Origin: Phytoseiulus persimilis | Taxonomy: Eukaryota; Arthropoda; Arachnida; Mesostigmata; Phytoseiidae | Length of the DNA stretch: 64,000 nt | Direction: 5' to 3' | Assembly: GCA_037576195.1 (NCBI GenBank) | Contig: CM075103.1 | Coordinates: 33,130,723 to 33,194,722 of the forward strand | Part shown: positions 11,101 through 24,300 of the stretch, piece by piece | How the letters are laid out: the number at the start of each line of letters is the position of its first letter | Position numbering within the stretch: position 1 is the stretch's first letter | The notes under the pieces: generated by a model | Databases searched by the model: none | Told to the model about the DNA's origin: nothing | What the model saw: the letters and a program-made list of their open reading frames with translations, nothing else | Position numbers and translations under genes: made by a program

Positions 11101-12585
11101 TTTCGCGTCGAACAGCTGGACAAATATCCCACCGAAGTGCTTTCCCTTCATCTCCTTCGGCTGCAAGTCGACGGCGAAATGTGACGAGAACTCTCTCGGT
11201 CTTTCGAGAATACCGTTACATATCTCCCTCTGCTCCAATTCTGTTCAGTCGGAATCCCGAGCCCCTCACCTTCGTACACGACACCGTGACGTTGACGAAC
11301 TTCTCGGAACCACCCTGATCGAGCCAGACAGTGGCGTTCTCGACGGGGGGATAGTCTGCGTCTGGGAATGGGAATCCGGATCCTCGCATCATCCTCCGAA
11401 ACATCAGTAACCTCCTTTGTTGGTGAGCACGCACAATGCTCATCAGTTCGACTCACCGTTGGTATGCCCTGGACTGACAGAGATCGTCAACACTTGACTC
11501 GTGTAGGTCATATTCCCGACCTCCTTCGCTAGGTGAGCGGAGACATTGTATAGATTTCCGTTCTCGAGGGCTTCGAATCGATAGCCAGTCTGGAAAGAGT
11601 TCAACTTCCGCAAGATGATCTCAACAAAGAGCGCAGAGTTTTGTCGAATGCGCAGTGAATGCCGGAGTGCACGGGCGGACAGTCTGGCGAATCCGTTGTT
11701 TCAGAAACTGACCGATGTGCACTCCCGCTCGGTGAATCCATCTCGTTGATCCTCTGACAACTTCGGCTCGATGCTTCAGGAGCCTTCCCTTAAGTTTTTC
11801 GGCTTCGGATAACGAGACTGTGCTTCCCAAAAATTCTCATAAAGCGAACTCACTTCATGCATCGGGAGATGTTTTTCCTCGAGACAATGATCGCTGAGAA
11901 CGTCACAAATGGTCACCACGATGTCTTCCGCCGCGCTTTGTGTTCTCTCGTCGGGCGTCGCGAACTTCACTTCAACAGCAGAGTCTTCCGGAACCACGGC
12001 AAACTTCCTCAGAGGTAGCAATTCTTGAAAAATGAAATCCTCTCATTCGATTCCAGATTTGACGACTCGCACGGGCGGAGTGGAACCGAACCCCGGCCAG
12101 GGGATTCCGGAAAGGGGGCTCCAGGGACTCGGACTCCGGAGAGAACAAAACCCAAACCTTACCTCCGGGACCGGTGTCTATATAGAACTCCAGGAGCCGT
12201 ACGGAGATGCCGTCACAGGTGCCGTTCACGGTCACGTGGTATTGATTCCAGAGAACGACAGCTAGATCGGGCCCGCTTCTCATGACGTAATTCGCAACGT
12301 TGGTCGTATTCAAGAAGCACTTGGATCCGACCCGACACATTGACAATTCGTACGAAACTGGAGTGCCGCATGGATACTCGTCCCACCAGAGGTGAATTGA
12401 AGCGAGAGGCCCATCTCGCTCAACGCTCGAACGGAGAGATTCGTCCGCTGCAGTACGAGAACAGGAATGAGTTCAAGAGGGTCAAAATACTTCATGTAGC
12501 TCAAATTTTCACCGCGTTCAACTCTCCCACCTTGGGCACTTGTAGCGGCAATCAGCAATATGAAGACCGCAAGAGTCGGCTGCAT
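4585..12585 (-). CDS. Multi-exon fibronectin type III repeat type I membrane protein
   Basis: Translation starts at the ATG 12585-12583 with a signal peptide (MQPTLAVFILLIAATSAQ) in exon 12585-12531. A series of fibronectin type III modules follows in exons of about 90-300 bases joined mainly by phase-1 introns. Exons with good splice sites are 12447-12163, 12023-11854, 11361-11270, 10795-10511, 10404-10235, 9723-9635, 9133-8834, 8738-8445, 8307-8017, 7946-7751, 7225-6959, 6656-6458, 6348-6248, 6118-5837 and 5183-4585. Others ending at 11457, 10935, 9878, 9237 and 7352, and one near 6900, have uncertain starts. Modules show the family's tryptophan and Tyr-x-Val/Phe-x-Val patterns (ISWIHP, LTWSKP, YKFEVSSC). 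The last exon carries one more module, a transmembrane helix near EWVTLLSVMAVLASCGLAYF and a basic tail of about 45 residues ending GFRVVT. No phosphatase or kinase domain follows, so the role is probably adhesion or ligand binding at the cell surface. The module series recalls receptor phosphatase ectodomains (PTP10D/PTPRQ type), but orthology is unproven. Several frame irregularities are listed as findings. Confidence 0.85.
9237..10795 (-). repeat. Duplicated exon block, copy 2 (inside the fibronectin gene)
   Basis: Exons are 10795-10511 (285 bases, equal to copy 1), 10404-10235 (170, equal to copy 1), one ending at 9878, 9723-9635 (89, one codon shorter than copy 1) and one ending at 9237. 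The junction with copy 1 is a phase-1 intron, so the duplication kept the protein frame. This copy alone carries the palindromic insertion at 10039-10120. Confidence 0.85.
10039..10120. repeat. Palindromic insertion with 32-bp arms
   Basis: The left arm 10039-10070 starts CCCGGGATTGCA and ends ACTCCCAGGGAA. The right arm 10081-10120 is its exact reverse complement apart from an extra 8 bases (TTCAATCC at 10101-10108). The arms are separated by a 10-base loop. On the minus strand CCCGGGA occurs at both ends, 76 bases apart, and 76 is not a multiple of three. Removing one 76-base unit joins the upstream fibronectin frame (TATCWTQDPG) to the downstream frame (QTRSLIEFQATF), which aligns with duplicate copy 1. 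It is therefore probably a small foldback/MITE-like insertion or an inverted-duplication artefact within a coding exon. Confidence 0.8.
10935..12447 (-). repeat. Duplicated exon block, copy 1 (inside the fibronectin gene)
   Basis: This block contains exons 12447-12163 (285 bases), 12023-11854 (170), one ending at 11457, 11361-11270 (92) and one ending at 10935. It encodes about three fibronectin modules. Copy 2 immediately follows in the direction of transcription, with the same exon order, phases and near-identical lengths. Matching protein signatures include IHLWWDEYPCG versus IHLWWKDYPCG, ELLPLRKF versus ELLPLQRL, YPPVENAT versus YPPIENPF, and GGIFVQLF versus RGIFVELL. Sequence divergence is substantial, so the duplication is not recent. 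Confidence 0.85.
12531..12585 (-). CDS. First coding exon of the fibronectin gene: signal peptide
   Basis: The exon runs from an ATG to a donor AAG|GTGGGA and encodes 18 residues plus one base. A short N-terminus, a hydrophobic core (LAVFILLIAA) and small residues (TSAQ) make a clear secretory signal. The next exon begins after CTGCAG at 12447. Removing this 83-base intron restores a continuous frame into the first fibronectin module (ADESLRSS...IHLWWDEYPC), whereas reading through it does not. Confidence 0.75.
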
Positions 12586-15500
12586 CTTCAACAGCCGGTA
12601 AAATACTCAAATTACCGATCCGGACGCAGGGTAAATCATTCAAACGCCCACGTGACAGTTGAACGTTCAAGAGACGGTGCAAGTGTTTTCCCTTTCTGGC
12701 TCCGTCTGGTAATCCACAGTATAGCCACTGCAATCGCCGGAGGCCTGTGCGAGCGAATGCGGACGCAGCTCTGGTTGACGGAAAGCGCCTGACGGAAAGA
12801 GACTGCTGTATAAGGATGAGATGTTCTATCCCGGAAGCTGCATCCAAATGAAGAGTCAGAGAGGGCCCGCCAGCGGCAGATTCCCTGATGGGTTCCTCGC
12901 AGTCCCATGTTGGGGGCTTCACAGCCGTCCAAGGATCGATGCGAAACATTCAGCGACCGCGAAGGGATTGAACAACGATGGGATTTTTTGATGCAGCTCC
13001 TGTGAGCTGGGGGACAGATAGCATCAGTTTTCAACCTGCCCGCTCGAATGATCTCACCGGAGCTCAAAACAGTTCAGGAAGGCGATAATCAATGATTTCA
13101 CGCTGAGAGGGTAATGCAACGTAGTCTGGCACAGCTCATTGTCGAATATTCGTTCACGGTAGACACCACAAAAAAAAGGCGATCGAGGGATTGTGAGTAA
13201 AAGGAAGCTCTAATCAGATCAGCGCGAATCCGTCGCTGCATGTGAGCTGCATATGAGAAGAGTGTTTGTTTCCTCTCATCATCTCCCCACACGCAGGCCC
13301 TCGAGCCTGTCCGATCATTGAAAGATGGTGTCCTCTTCTCGTTATCCCCATTTTTTCCCTCCACGCCCTGCTCGTTGTCCTTCTCTCCTGAATTTTCGCT
13401 CTCTAGTCACCCACCCTCTCTCAACACAACCCAATTTGTGAGAGGATAAGCCTGGTCGAGTGTGCGGGCGCCCTGTTTCTTTTGAGAGCGAGTAGCCGCT
13501 CCCTTGAGCCCCTTTCTCGAGAGGGTTACTCATCGATACTCTCTGATAAAGAGGTAAGCAAGAGGAGCGCTCGCACTGATAACCGGGTGGAGTCTTGATT
13601 GTTCGTCGGGCACAGTCACCTCTGTGGCTACTTCCGTGGCTACCGAACGAGATATTGGCCTGAATGGCTGAGCGATCGCAGGATGAGGGAAACATGGGGC
13701 AATTCAGGTAGAATAGAGCTCCCTGACTCGACATTGGGAGAGTTCGGCTTCATTCAATCATACTTCTCGCATCGAGTCGTTGTTCAGAAGATCAGCCGTG
13801 GAATTCAAGCTGAATCCAACGGCGGCCCGTCATGGAAACAAAAGCGCAGGGGAACTGACCGGAAATCTCCCGTCCCGAGATTTTCGTCTCAAAGGATGCA
13901 AGGGGACAATTGAGCTAAAACGCAAGCAGGATCCGATCGATTGAGGCGGCCAACGAGGACGGGGGAAATCCCCCACGGGCAATTGATCCCGATTTCCAAG
14001 GCGTGTGTAATTTCAATCACAACGATGCGCGTGGCGAACGATGTGTACACGAAACGGCGCGAACCCGGATGTCGAGGCTCTGGGTAGATCAACCTGGATT
14101 CGTGATCCTGCGGGAGTTGCCTGCAGCACATGCTCAGAATTACATTCTGGTGATAAGTGAATTCCTCCGCTTACCAGCAGTCGACAAGTGGACGCATCAC
14201 GCTGTATGAGACCAGTGGTACTGATTTTGGAATATGTTCCGAATCAGCATCCTCGCCGATCCCGTCCAGTTCTCCTCTACGACGTGAATTTATCAATGCC
14301 GACGACTTCAGGAACAGATCACGACGGGGGCGCGAACCTCAACGTAGACGGCGCCATTGTATTTCGTTGATTCCGGAACTTCCAGAGGAGTTCTCGAATT
14401 ACAAATTCCCGGTCTGGATCGTGATCGAGAAAGCTTGCGTTCATGGCCCTCTGTTCTCTCAAGGCTGGCAGCCAAGGCACACGTTTAGAGGACTCTCTCG
14501 ATCCTCAAGGGACTATCATGACTCAAGAGACACTGTTCAACCATCACAGCGTCACAACCTGAGGCCGGAAAATCCACAAGATAATCTTTTCCAGTGAGGG
14601 ACCCAACGAAGTATATGGAAGTGTTGAAGGAAGTGCTCCTGATGTATGGGCGACAAGTTCTGGTGCACACTTTTAGAATCTTCTCGCAGAGACACCCCTT
14701 TCCAGAATCTTCCTATTTCGCTGCTGGAAGTGGCCTCAAAGCCGAAGTTGCGTTTCGCTCGTCAGATCGCTTGTTCAGTTCGATAGCTTTGAGATCAGCT
14801 TTGTTTCGGTCAGGAATTGTTCGAAGGGAGCGATCAGATTCGCATAAGGACGGAGCATGGGTAGCGAGGATCATATAATGATCATCGAGCTGAAAGTTCA
14901 AAACTAGACCGTTCTAAACCGCGAAAATCTCGCGGACGGATACCTTCAACGGACCCGAGAAATTTTAACTGGATCCCCGAGGCTGCGTGACCCCCTCTTG
15001 GGAGCCTTCCTGTCCTCTACGAGATTCGAGCTCTCCTCATCTCATCGAATGTCGCGCTGCCGAGCAGAAATGTCGGAAGCAAGGAACTTCTTCTCTTCAT
15101 GGGATTGAGATACCTCATTAAGAGCTCTCGCATTTCGAATCGTGAAACCCCCCGGAACGGTTTCAAATGAGATCAATCATCTCTGGTCCACACGATGGCA
15201 CTCTTTTATCATCGTAGAAAAGGGAGAACATCGATAGCTAGTTTTCAGCTGAAGAATTTATCTCGGGCTCAATAACCGATTCGATTCCAGCTGAGACTCA
15301 CGGTCACGGAAACTTTGCGGGAAACCTTGATTTTCCATCCGAGCTGTGAGAATTTCGTCTCGCTACCAAGTCTAGGTTTGAAGCCGACCAGGAGACTGCA
15401 CACATTGTTGCTCCTCTCTTCCCTTCGTTTGATCGGAATGGTACAAATAAATCTGAGACGTGTGAGCGAGAACGTCAGAGCTGATGTTGTTTTTGGGGAA

Positions 15501-18300
15501 ACGGAGCGAGCGGTCTCTTGGATTGCCGGTCATTTATTCTTCTTAGCGCCACCCTCACAATTTAGTCGGAAGACCGGCAGTGGGCCAGCTCACCAGTTCG
15601 CGAATGCCGGGTGAGCTCGCTGATCGATGGAACGCGATCTCTTTATTCCGTCGGTCGTTCTGAGCTCCTGTCCCTGTTGGTCAGCCTCGAACCGAATCTC
15701 GTCTGATAGCTCAAAAAACACCAATGCTTCGCTGCCCCGCAGGAGTCTGCGTGACAGAGTCTTTCTCCCGACTCAACCAAAACGATAACTGCAGTCGGAA
15801 GGTCTCCTCGGGAATTCCTGGACAGAAGGCAAGCGAGCATTCAAGGGCCGAGACTCCAGCTGCTCCACATGAAAACTTGTCTCGTTCCCGAGTCCGAGAT
15901 CTGAAAACAATCTCAACATCGGTGAAAAAAGGCTCTGGTCAAAGCCTCGGTGCACAGCAAGTGTTCCAAACAGAATGGCGACGCGACGTTTGTATTGCCG
16001 GATTATTTTAGGAAGTCCCATTCTGCGTTACCTGCTGAGCTTATCGAGAAATAAGTCCAGATCTCCATCGACGATCCCCGTAAACGTCTGGAGTTTCCGT
16101 GACATCCCATGAATAATCCAGTTGCGGCGGTGTTTCGTTTTCCGATGTTTATAGAGGAGAGGGTTCCTGGGGTCTTCTCGACCGCGGAACCGCTTAGTGT
16201 TCAACATTTCAACCAGCGGCGCTATTCTGCGACCGAACCCCCTCCCGTATTTCCGACCCGAAACCCATCCTTTCTTACTTCGTGGAATCGTGGAACGTAC
16301 GGGAGAGCCCAATTTCCGGATAAACCAACTGACTTCTTGGTTTTTCAAGTTTTTTTCTTCGACGTTAGACCAAAGACGCCCCAAGCGGCTAATCGGAAAC
16401 GTCTCGCTCAGTTCCGTGACGTGGAGTTCAGACTACGGGTGGTGAGACGATGAATAGGAGTCGTGATAGCAGACGATCTCCCCCGATACGGGAACCGTCG
16501 TGATAGTATCTCGAATCTGTCACCGAATCCGATCGCGGAAGTCGCTTCGCATGGGGAATCGTTCTGCAGTGATCTGGCCTCCCTGATTTCCACCAAGCGA
16601 GCTGTGGGAGGTTGTCCTCCTAATGTAAAGGAAGCGAATTTCGGAGTGGTATCGATAGACGAGAAGGTTCAGCTCTTCCGCTAGCTTCACTCCGAACCGA
16701 ATAGATCGGTTTTGCGTAAATCTTCCGGTTGTCAACAGCAGCGCAACGGAACGAATATCCAGCCATCTCGGTTGTCAGTAGGATTCGCGCAATCCCAATT
16801 CCGCATAAAAATGCCGGCCTCCTCTCAAACCGATAAGCACGCTTCAGGAGACGACGGCGAGTTCGCCGTCGCTGCGTGCAGTATCGGAGACTCCGAAACG
16901 GAGTGCCTGTACTACAGACTCGGTCCTAGGCAGGGATTTGCCAATCTCCAATAGGGTCAAGTCGAGTCGGATCCGACCGATTTCCCCGATGATCGGGAAC
17001 AAGTTCCCAGGATGCGAGACCGCCACCGTGGGAGCCCGATGGCGACTGAGCGACTCTTCACCACAAGGTCTAGCATGGAGGCGAGTGGGTGAGTATGAAC
17101 CCTCCGCCGATCGGAGAGGACCGCCATGGGAGAGTGCAGACCCCAAAGGCAGAGATGCAGCAGCCGCGGCAAAGAAGACTTCTCCAGATGAGACCAGTTG
17201 CAGACGGCGTGCACACAGGGTCAGTTGCTGTGGAGTTTGTTGAGCGTTCAGACACCGAAGTGCTTCCATTCCTCAGAACAGAAAGAAGCGTGAGCCGGAA
17301 GAGCCAGCATCTGCTGCTGGGGTGAAGCGGCTGCCAACCGCTTTTATTTTGTTTACCAGAACTCTTGCCAAAGGAAAATACCTGAAATCAGCGAGTGTTT
17401 GCCGCCGTTACCTCGAGGAGTGAAGAGAGTGATCCGACGGAGGTGTAATCAAAGTGCCATAAAGGATACCGAACAATTAGCTCGACTTATCGTGTGCATC
17501 GCAGTTCGACGGATTGGAGACAAGGTGAATTTTACCAAATGCAGTCGATTTCGAGTGAATCGGCGGACTTCCGTGGCCGAGGAATCTTCCAGCGTCTAGA
17601 TTTCCGTGACTGGCTAGCTAGAAGTCTCCGGTTTGGAGGAGTGACAAAGTCACGAAGACGCTCTCGAGACGTATCGCCGATCGGCCGAAACTTCGGGGGT
17701 CGCAGCAGAAGTTTCCGCGCACGTGTTCTTGAATTCCTCTGGCCAGGAATTCGGAACATCGGGAAAAACACGATCTTCGGTGAATCCATCCGAAGGAACA
17801 ATCTCGCCGGAGACTTTTGTCGTGACGAGTTTCCTCCTACTGACAACCAGAGACCACATTCACAGTTCCCGAGTTTGCGTCCCTCGAAGGGCTTCGTTGC
17901 GAGCGCTTGTTGTCGCTTCGAAGGGACCGGGAAACTATCCAGGAAATCCCGCTGCACTGGAGGGGGGGCGGCGAGGGCCTGGTACACATGAATCGGAGCT
18001 GCACGTTCTCGCGTTGAGCTTGAAAATTTGAACTCGAAACTTCGTCGTTCCTTGATTAAAGACGCCACAAAGCTTACTCCCAATGGAATCTCTCGGATTG
18101 AAGCGACGACGACAATGGATGCGGAGATCCGAGCACGCACGCGAAACTTGACTTCCGCAACCGGTTCACGCATCCGCGAGGCTCGGAGGATCCTTCCTCC
18201 TAGCACCCCGCTGTTGAGTCCTCTCGCAGCAGGCTCGAACGAAAGCCGCTGTTGCGTGAAATCGTTCGAGACGACGACAGAGAATTAGGAGGAATTAGCG
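12586..18300. other. Intergenic region upstream of the fibronectin gene
   Basis: There is no supported gene. Open frames up to 224 codons (minus strand, 17532-18206) occur on both strands but have no domain, signal peptide or sensible composition, and a frame of that size is expected about once in a window of this composition. The stretch nearest 12586 is likely to contain the promoter and 5' UTR of the fibronectin gene, but I see no decisive TATA or initiator element. Confidence 0.45.
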
Positions 18301-21300
18301 ATTCCTCTCGCGGCCCGGAACGGTCGGCTCTAATCCGACCGGGCATTGGTCGTAGACCCGGCGCCACTTGAGGAAACGGGAATGATATGAATAGAGGAAT
18401 TGGCTGAAGTGAAAGAGCGACGGATCGATCAATAGACGTTCGGCCGGATCACTTGTTGTCGGTGCTCGAGTCACTGCTAAGCGTTACATGCACTTGAGCT
18501 CCGGACTCGGGCCCGCCGAGCGGCTCTCACGCCGAGCTAATCTCTGAGCCGCTGGTCAACAGCCGGAAGACAACCGGTATTTGCGGATGGACTTTACGCC
18601 TCTTTCCGTGACTCACCGGATCTGCCCTACTCTTATCGCCTCGTACTCTTGCGTTCAGTGGAGTGATTTCCGTGCATTTGTTCCATCGCGTTCGGAAGCT
18701 CCACCTCTCCTGTCTCTCTGTTCACTTGTTGAACGCTGTTCGAGACGAGAGAGGAACAAAGGGTGAACGAGGACCTCTTTAATCAATGGACCGCTTTCGC
18801 AGCTGCCACCGATTCTAGGTCTTTGCGTGCGTGCGTGCGTGCTCGCCCGCTTGCAGGCGTGTCTGAGCTTACGTGCGTCGGTCCGTTTCTACATACGTCC
18901 TTCAGTCTGCTTGCCTGTCTGGAGGTACGTTTCTTCTGCGGCCCGTTGGCTAGTTGGTTAGTTGATCGTATTCCTCGCACGTTCTTCTATCGACGACGAC
19001 AACGACGACGACGAGGCGCTCGCTTCCGTGGGCGGCGGGGAGGCAACACCGGAATCCTTCTGGGAAGCTTCAAGGACAGCAAGGCGCCGTTCTGCGGACC
19101 ATCACTGGCCCTGTTGTTTCGAATGGTGTTCCCAACCATCATCGACGGGACCGGACTTCGATGAGCGAGGACTTGTTCACGTGGGACAGGGTCCTGGTTT
19201 CCCTGGCTCTCAAGCGAGTTACTTCTGCCACCTCATCGACCGTCGTACGTTCGCCGAGCAGCTCCTCAATATTCAACCGGAAATTGTTCGGCGAATTTGA
19301 TCGGAAATAGGAAACAGAAGCGCTCATTCGATTCTCGGCTTCTCTCTCTTCTCACGTAATTCAACGCTTCGCGGTCTTCTCTTTATTCGCACTCGTCGAT
19401 TGCACCCGATGTCCACCTGCGAGCGGCGGAATCCGTTGATCCATTGCGGAAAGCCTCGTTCTCGCATGCGCACTGTCTAACATTCAGACTTGGTTGCGCG
19501 AGGACTCAGAAATTCGGAGTCGGGGGCTCTTCGCAGAGTTTGACCGCTGCGATTTTCGATCAGGTTGACCTAGTGCGCACTTTCGATCGCAGTTAGGGAA
19601 AGGTCAGCTATCGATCGCTACCATCAATCCGTCTGTTTGATCTCGAATGGGATCTATTCCGGAAAGTTTCGGTTGGAGCGTAATCGGCCACGCCTGAGCC
19701 GGTCGATTCGTTGGCGATTCCTCGGGAGAAGAACGGGAACCGACGAAGTCTCATAGCGGAAGTCCGTGAGCTTTCACGTTCTACTCTCGCGACGTGAACC
19801 GAGTGGCGGAGCGAGCGAGAGAGTGAACGTTCTCGCCAGGAGCAAGACGATCGAAAGCGGCAAAGATGACGACGACCGTGACGACAATACGTGGCTTAGT
19901 AACGTGAACGTAATTGCAAGCACGGGTATCGTTGCTTATCTGTCTTATTACTTAGTGTCTGACGTCCGACTCGACGATTGCCGGCGTCGCCATTGCCTCG
20001 ACCGCCGGCAAGGCTGGCTCGGAAGCACTTGCCCCGCGGCCAATAACATCTCATCTCATTGGCTCGCTTGCGATTCCCTGTTTCCACTTTGACTGCAATC
20101 GGGCCCTGATTTCCGTCGACTTTACCTCCTCGCGGCTAGTCTGGAAGCTGTGGCAGTGCTTCTCGAAGAGGGCGCTTCAATCAAATTGATTGGAAACTTG
20201 CCATGGGAATAAAAGAGCGGGACCGTTAAGGACACCTCACCCCGAGTTCCGCCGCGTCTTCGCGATTCTTCCCATGGCTCCCTGAGCGCTCCGCATCTTG
20301 ACGACTCCGCCGAGCTCAACGGGCGTGCACGCGCGCATTCTCATCTGATAACGGGATTATATATTTGTCTCTTCGTATTTTCCTTTTACACGCCTTATCT
20401 GCAACCTCGCAGCCCGTCATCCACCGTTCCTCTCTCGAATTCCTCCTCCGCCCCTGCTTCCGCTATTCTCCCTCTCTCTCTCTCTCTTTATCGCTGTCGC
20501 ATGCTCTACAGGTCCTTCTTTGAATTAGCGTCGCGGAGTCGTCATTGCACCTGTTCGGCGACGCGTTTCCTCTCTCGGAGACAGACGGGCGGCGCGTCGT
20601 TTGTGTCGATGTGCTCAGGGAAAATGTGATGGAAAAAGAAGAACCCGAACGCTAGACGTCGTCATGCCAATGCGGTTGCTAATTAGCCGCACCGAGCATG
20701 CCGGTACTGCCACCGGAGGAGCCAACAAGGCCACCGTACCCGGGTGACGCCGCTCGTCATTAGGCTCGAGGAAGTGCTCGAATGACGCGACTTTGAAGCC
20801 GAACAACGCTGACACAGGACCGGCGACAGAAGAGTTGTTGCGAACTCGAGAGGAAGAAGTTTGGACAGCTCAATAGCCTTGACCAGACTCGAGGAACTGT
20901 TTCCGAGCGTTCCCACAGAGCTCCTGAGAGGCGTTTCGAGAAGACAGTGATGGAATTTCTGCGAGAACGGGAGAGAGGTCTCAGATGCGCGGTCAGGGGT
21001 TCATCTCAGGTCTCAACCCTACGTGGCGTTGTGGCATCCCGGCTTTCTCGCTGTCCTGGGTCTTCTGGAAAAGGGGCCCGAGCTTTGATGAAGGGGTAAA
21101 AGCAAACGAAAATGAGGAAGAAAATGGCCAAATGCTTCTGTGTTCAAACCTGTAATAAAAATGGTCAAGTGGGAGATGTGGAGCGAGGAAGAGAGGGGAA
21201 GCTTAATGGGCTTTCCGTGCTCCTTATTTTTAGTTCAACTCACTCACTTACTCGATGAAGGCCGACTCGAGTGGTTGGATACAGCTGAGAGAAGAAGAAC

Positions 21301-24300
21301 TCTCGACCGAGGCGCAAAGTAGAAGTTCCTCTCACATTGGCGTAGCCTCTCGTCGTTCGTTCGGCGGTAACCAAACTTGGCTTGCGATGGTCTCCCAAAC
21401 TTTCTCACTTCAGCTTCTCCAACCGCTCCGGCACCGTATTATTTCACTCACCTTGGCTGCACTTCATTGCATTCACTGTGACCGGCTCGGAGTGCTTCTC
21501 GACTCCCATGAGTCGAAAGTTTGAAATTTGCGGGCGAACGGGGTTAAGACGTTTTCTGAGTCCGGCTCCCGAGTCGATTTCGCTCAAGGTCCCTTCGAGC
21601 GAGAGCCCTCCGAATTCGTGAAAAACGGGAGAACAGGCGTGGAGAACCACGCCGTCGTTATCACCCCAGGCGTTGTGCTTGTCCCTCCGATGGTTAGTTC
21701 ATAGAACCCCAATTACCTGATCGATTCATCGGAGGGGCCTGCGGGATTGCGAAGAGAAGATCTCAGTCGGAAATTCTTTCCTACGTGGAGGTTCGAGCCA
21801 ACGTCTCCCGTTGGTCGGAATCCGTCAACTCCCCGCCGAAACCCTCGGCGGAAAAACGCGCCCTGTAAATCCGCGAAACATCCGCCCTGTTGCGTTCAGA
21901 GCCCACGTAAATTAGTCCGTGCAAACTACCGTCGTGCGATTCTCGTCGTGAGATTGGAGGCCTCGAGTGAGTAGATGGCCACCCCGTCGGTCTCCACGAG
22001 GGATTGGAGTGCGGCGGATGCAAATTATACAAACGATGAACGACCCCGAAAGGTGCGAAGCCGAATCCCCGCTTCCTGGCGTCATGCTGGGCTCTGTGTT
22101 CCGCTCTAGTTGGGTCGCGATGTTCCATCGATGCTGCGAGGCTCGTTAGGTCACTCGCAGTTGCTTTGGCCAGCTATCTCCCAGCATGCAAAATCCATTC
22201 GAAGCCATGGCGGCATTGAAAGATAGATGAACGAGAGACTTGGTAATGCCTGTCTGTGACCCGAAGCCCCAACTGGAGCTTCGGCGGCGTGATGACCGAG
22301 AGAACGTTTTCACTCCAAGAGGCGATGGGTCAGTGTCCTTGCTTTCGGAGGAATCAAGTGGGGGGGGGGGGTAGCGTCCCCCATCCCTCGATGATCATCA
22401 TCTGTTCTCCTCAGACATATTCCGGAATACATACGCCCGAGATGGGGTCAGAAATGCCTCCCCCAAGATGGAGTCGCATAGACTCCCACACGACCCGCAG
22501 GAGAGCGGCTACATGTGAGCAGGCGTTTTCTACGTGGCGATAGAGTGTTCTGGGAATGCTGGATCAGGAGGTGGATCGCTTCCCGAGAATGCCACGAGTC
22601 AGACACAAACGAGAGGAGCAAACCTTCACTATGAACTCCACGCCAGGTCATCGTTATCTGAGCGCTATGAGGTTGTTGCAGTGAGAATCGAACGCCCATC
22701 GCTTCCCGGGCTCATTCTCCGTCAGATCGGGGAAATTGCTGTTCGGGTCTGCGGCTTGTGGTGTTCCGTTCGATGCTTCGTTCATTGCTCCATTCGTTTG
22801 CTGTTCGGTGCGGTCCCGTCGAACAACAATAGCAGCGACGCGCGCCCACCACCACAACAACAACATTGGCGGCCACGTCATCAATTGATCTCGAGAAAAA
22901 AGAAAAGGTCATTTATATTCGTCCAATAAGTTCTTGGGCTCGCCTCGGTCACCACCCTCCGTCAAGCGCGAGGAGAAGGCGGACAGGCAACCATCTAGTC
23001 TGGCAAGCAGACTTCTTGCATAAGAGGCCCTTTGGCACTCTCAGACAGTCTCGCTCCGTCACTCATTTATAGCGGTCGGCTCCTCATCCGTTTCTCCCTC
23101 ATTGGCGGTTGTCTGCTCGGTCAGCCGCGATATTATTTCTCTATTAAAGTTGTCATTCGACAGGCTAACAGCGGGCGAATAGATTGTCAGCCGACTTAGT
23201 CAACTAGTCAGTTTCGTCGGCACGCGCATCGTTAATCAACTTCCTGAGCCTCCTTGAATGAACGCTGAAAGCTGCTACCCCTCATCCGGCAGCCTCTTCA
23301 TGTTGAAAGATGAACAGAAATAATAGAACACTAGCAAGACCTCCGTTATTCGTAGCACGGAGGCCAGCAGTTCTATTCGAAACTTGATGGGGGGGGGGGG
23401 CGGCATAAGTTGAGAACTCATCATCGACGGATCATTCTGTCTGGTTCACCGGCTCGAAGAAACCACTCCGGTACGTTCAGCGCTCGACTTTGTTGGATAT
23501 CGGCTTCGGATGCGTGGTGATCATCTCGAAGCGCCAACTAACCAACACGCTAAAAACGATAGAGTCCACATACGGAGGACAGAACGATGAGAAACTATCG
23601 GATCGATCCGAATCGTTGTTCCAATTGTTTGAATGAGGATGGATACATTGCGACAGAGTGAATCGATTCCGTTCCCCATCGTTAATTCCTCTTTTCCGCT
23701 CTCTTCGTGGTCTTCGTCTTCACTCCCCACGCTCCCCCACGCCTCGTTGACGATGGAGTGTCGAACAATGAAATCGTCGAGAGACATTTTTTCCTGCACC
23801 CTCTCCGTTCTTCTCGCTGTCACTCACCGGCTATCGACGATTTGAGTTGAGCGGCTCCGATAACCGCGAGGACGGGAGAGGAGAAAAGGGTTTCAAGGAA
23901 CGAACGAATGAAGATGATGACCTTTCAGCGTTTTCAGCGTCAGCGACCGAGGGCTCGGGTGCGGCCCTAGTCTGATATCGACAGCTTGTCAAATAACGGC
24001 CAGCCAGCGATCCAGCACCCGGTCATTTCTTGAAACGCAGACGGAGCTTCTTCGCGCTTCCGGAAACTTCCTCCCCCCAATCAATCTCAGCTCCGTCCCC
24101 CCATGCCGATCGCACCTCACCGTTCAGTCCACCGGCTTTGTGCTCTGTTTGTGGCTCCAGAACCGATGTTCAAGGAGTTGTCATACAGCTCGGGGGACTC
24201 CAAACGCTGCTGCATTCGAGAAGAAGGGAGGTCAAACGGACGCTTCCCTTTCATATTTTCCTTTCGTACCTCGGAAACCATGAAAAGAACCTGCATCTGT

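Noticed and set aside
4585..12585. Receptor tyrosine phosphatase assignment for the fibronectin gene
   Set aside because: The ectodomain style fits, but after the transmembrane helix there are only about 45 basic residues and a stop. No phosphatase domain lies in the flank down to the transposon.
17532..18206. 224-codon minus-strand open frame
   Set aside because: No domain, signal or splice context. A frame of this length is expected about once by chance in a window of this size and composition.
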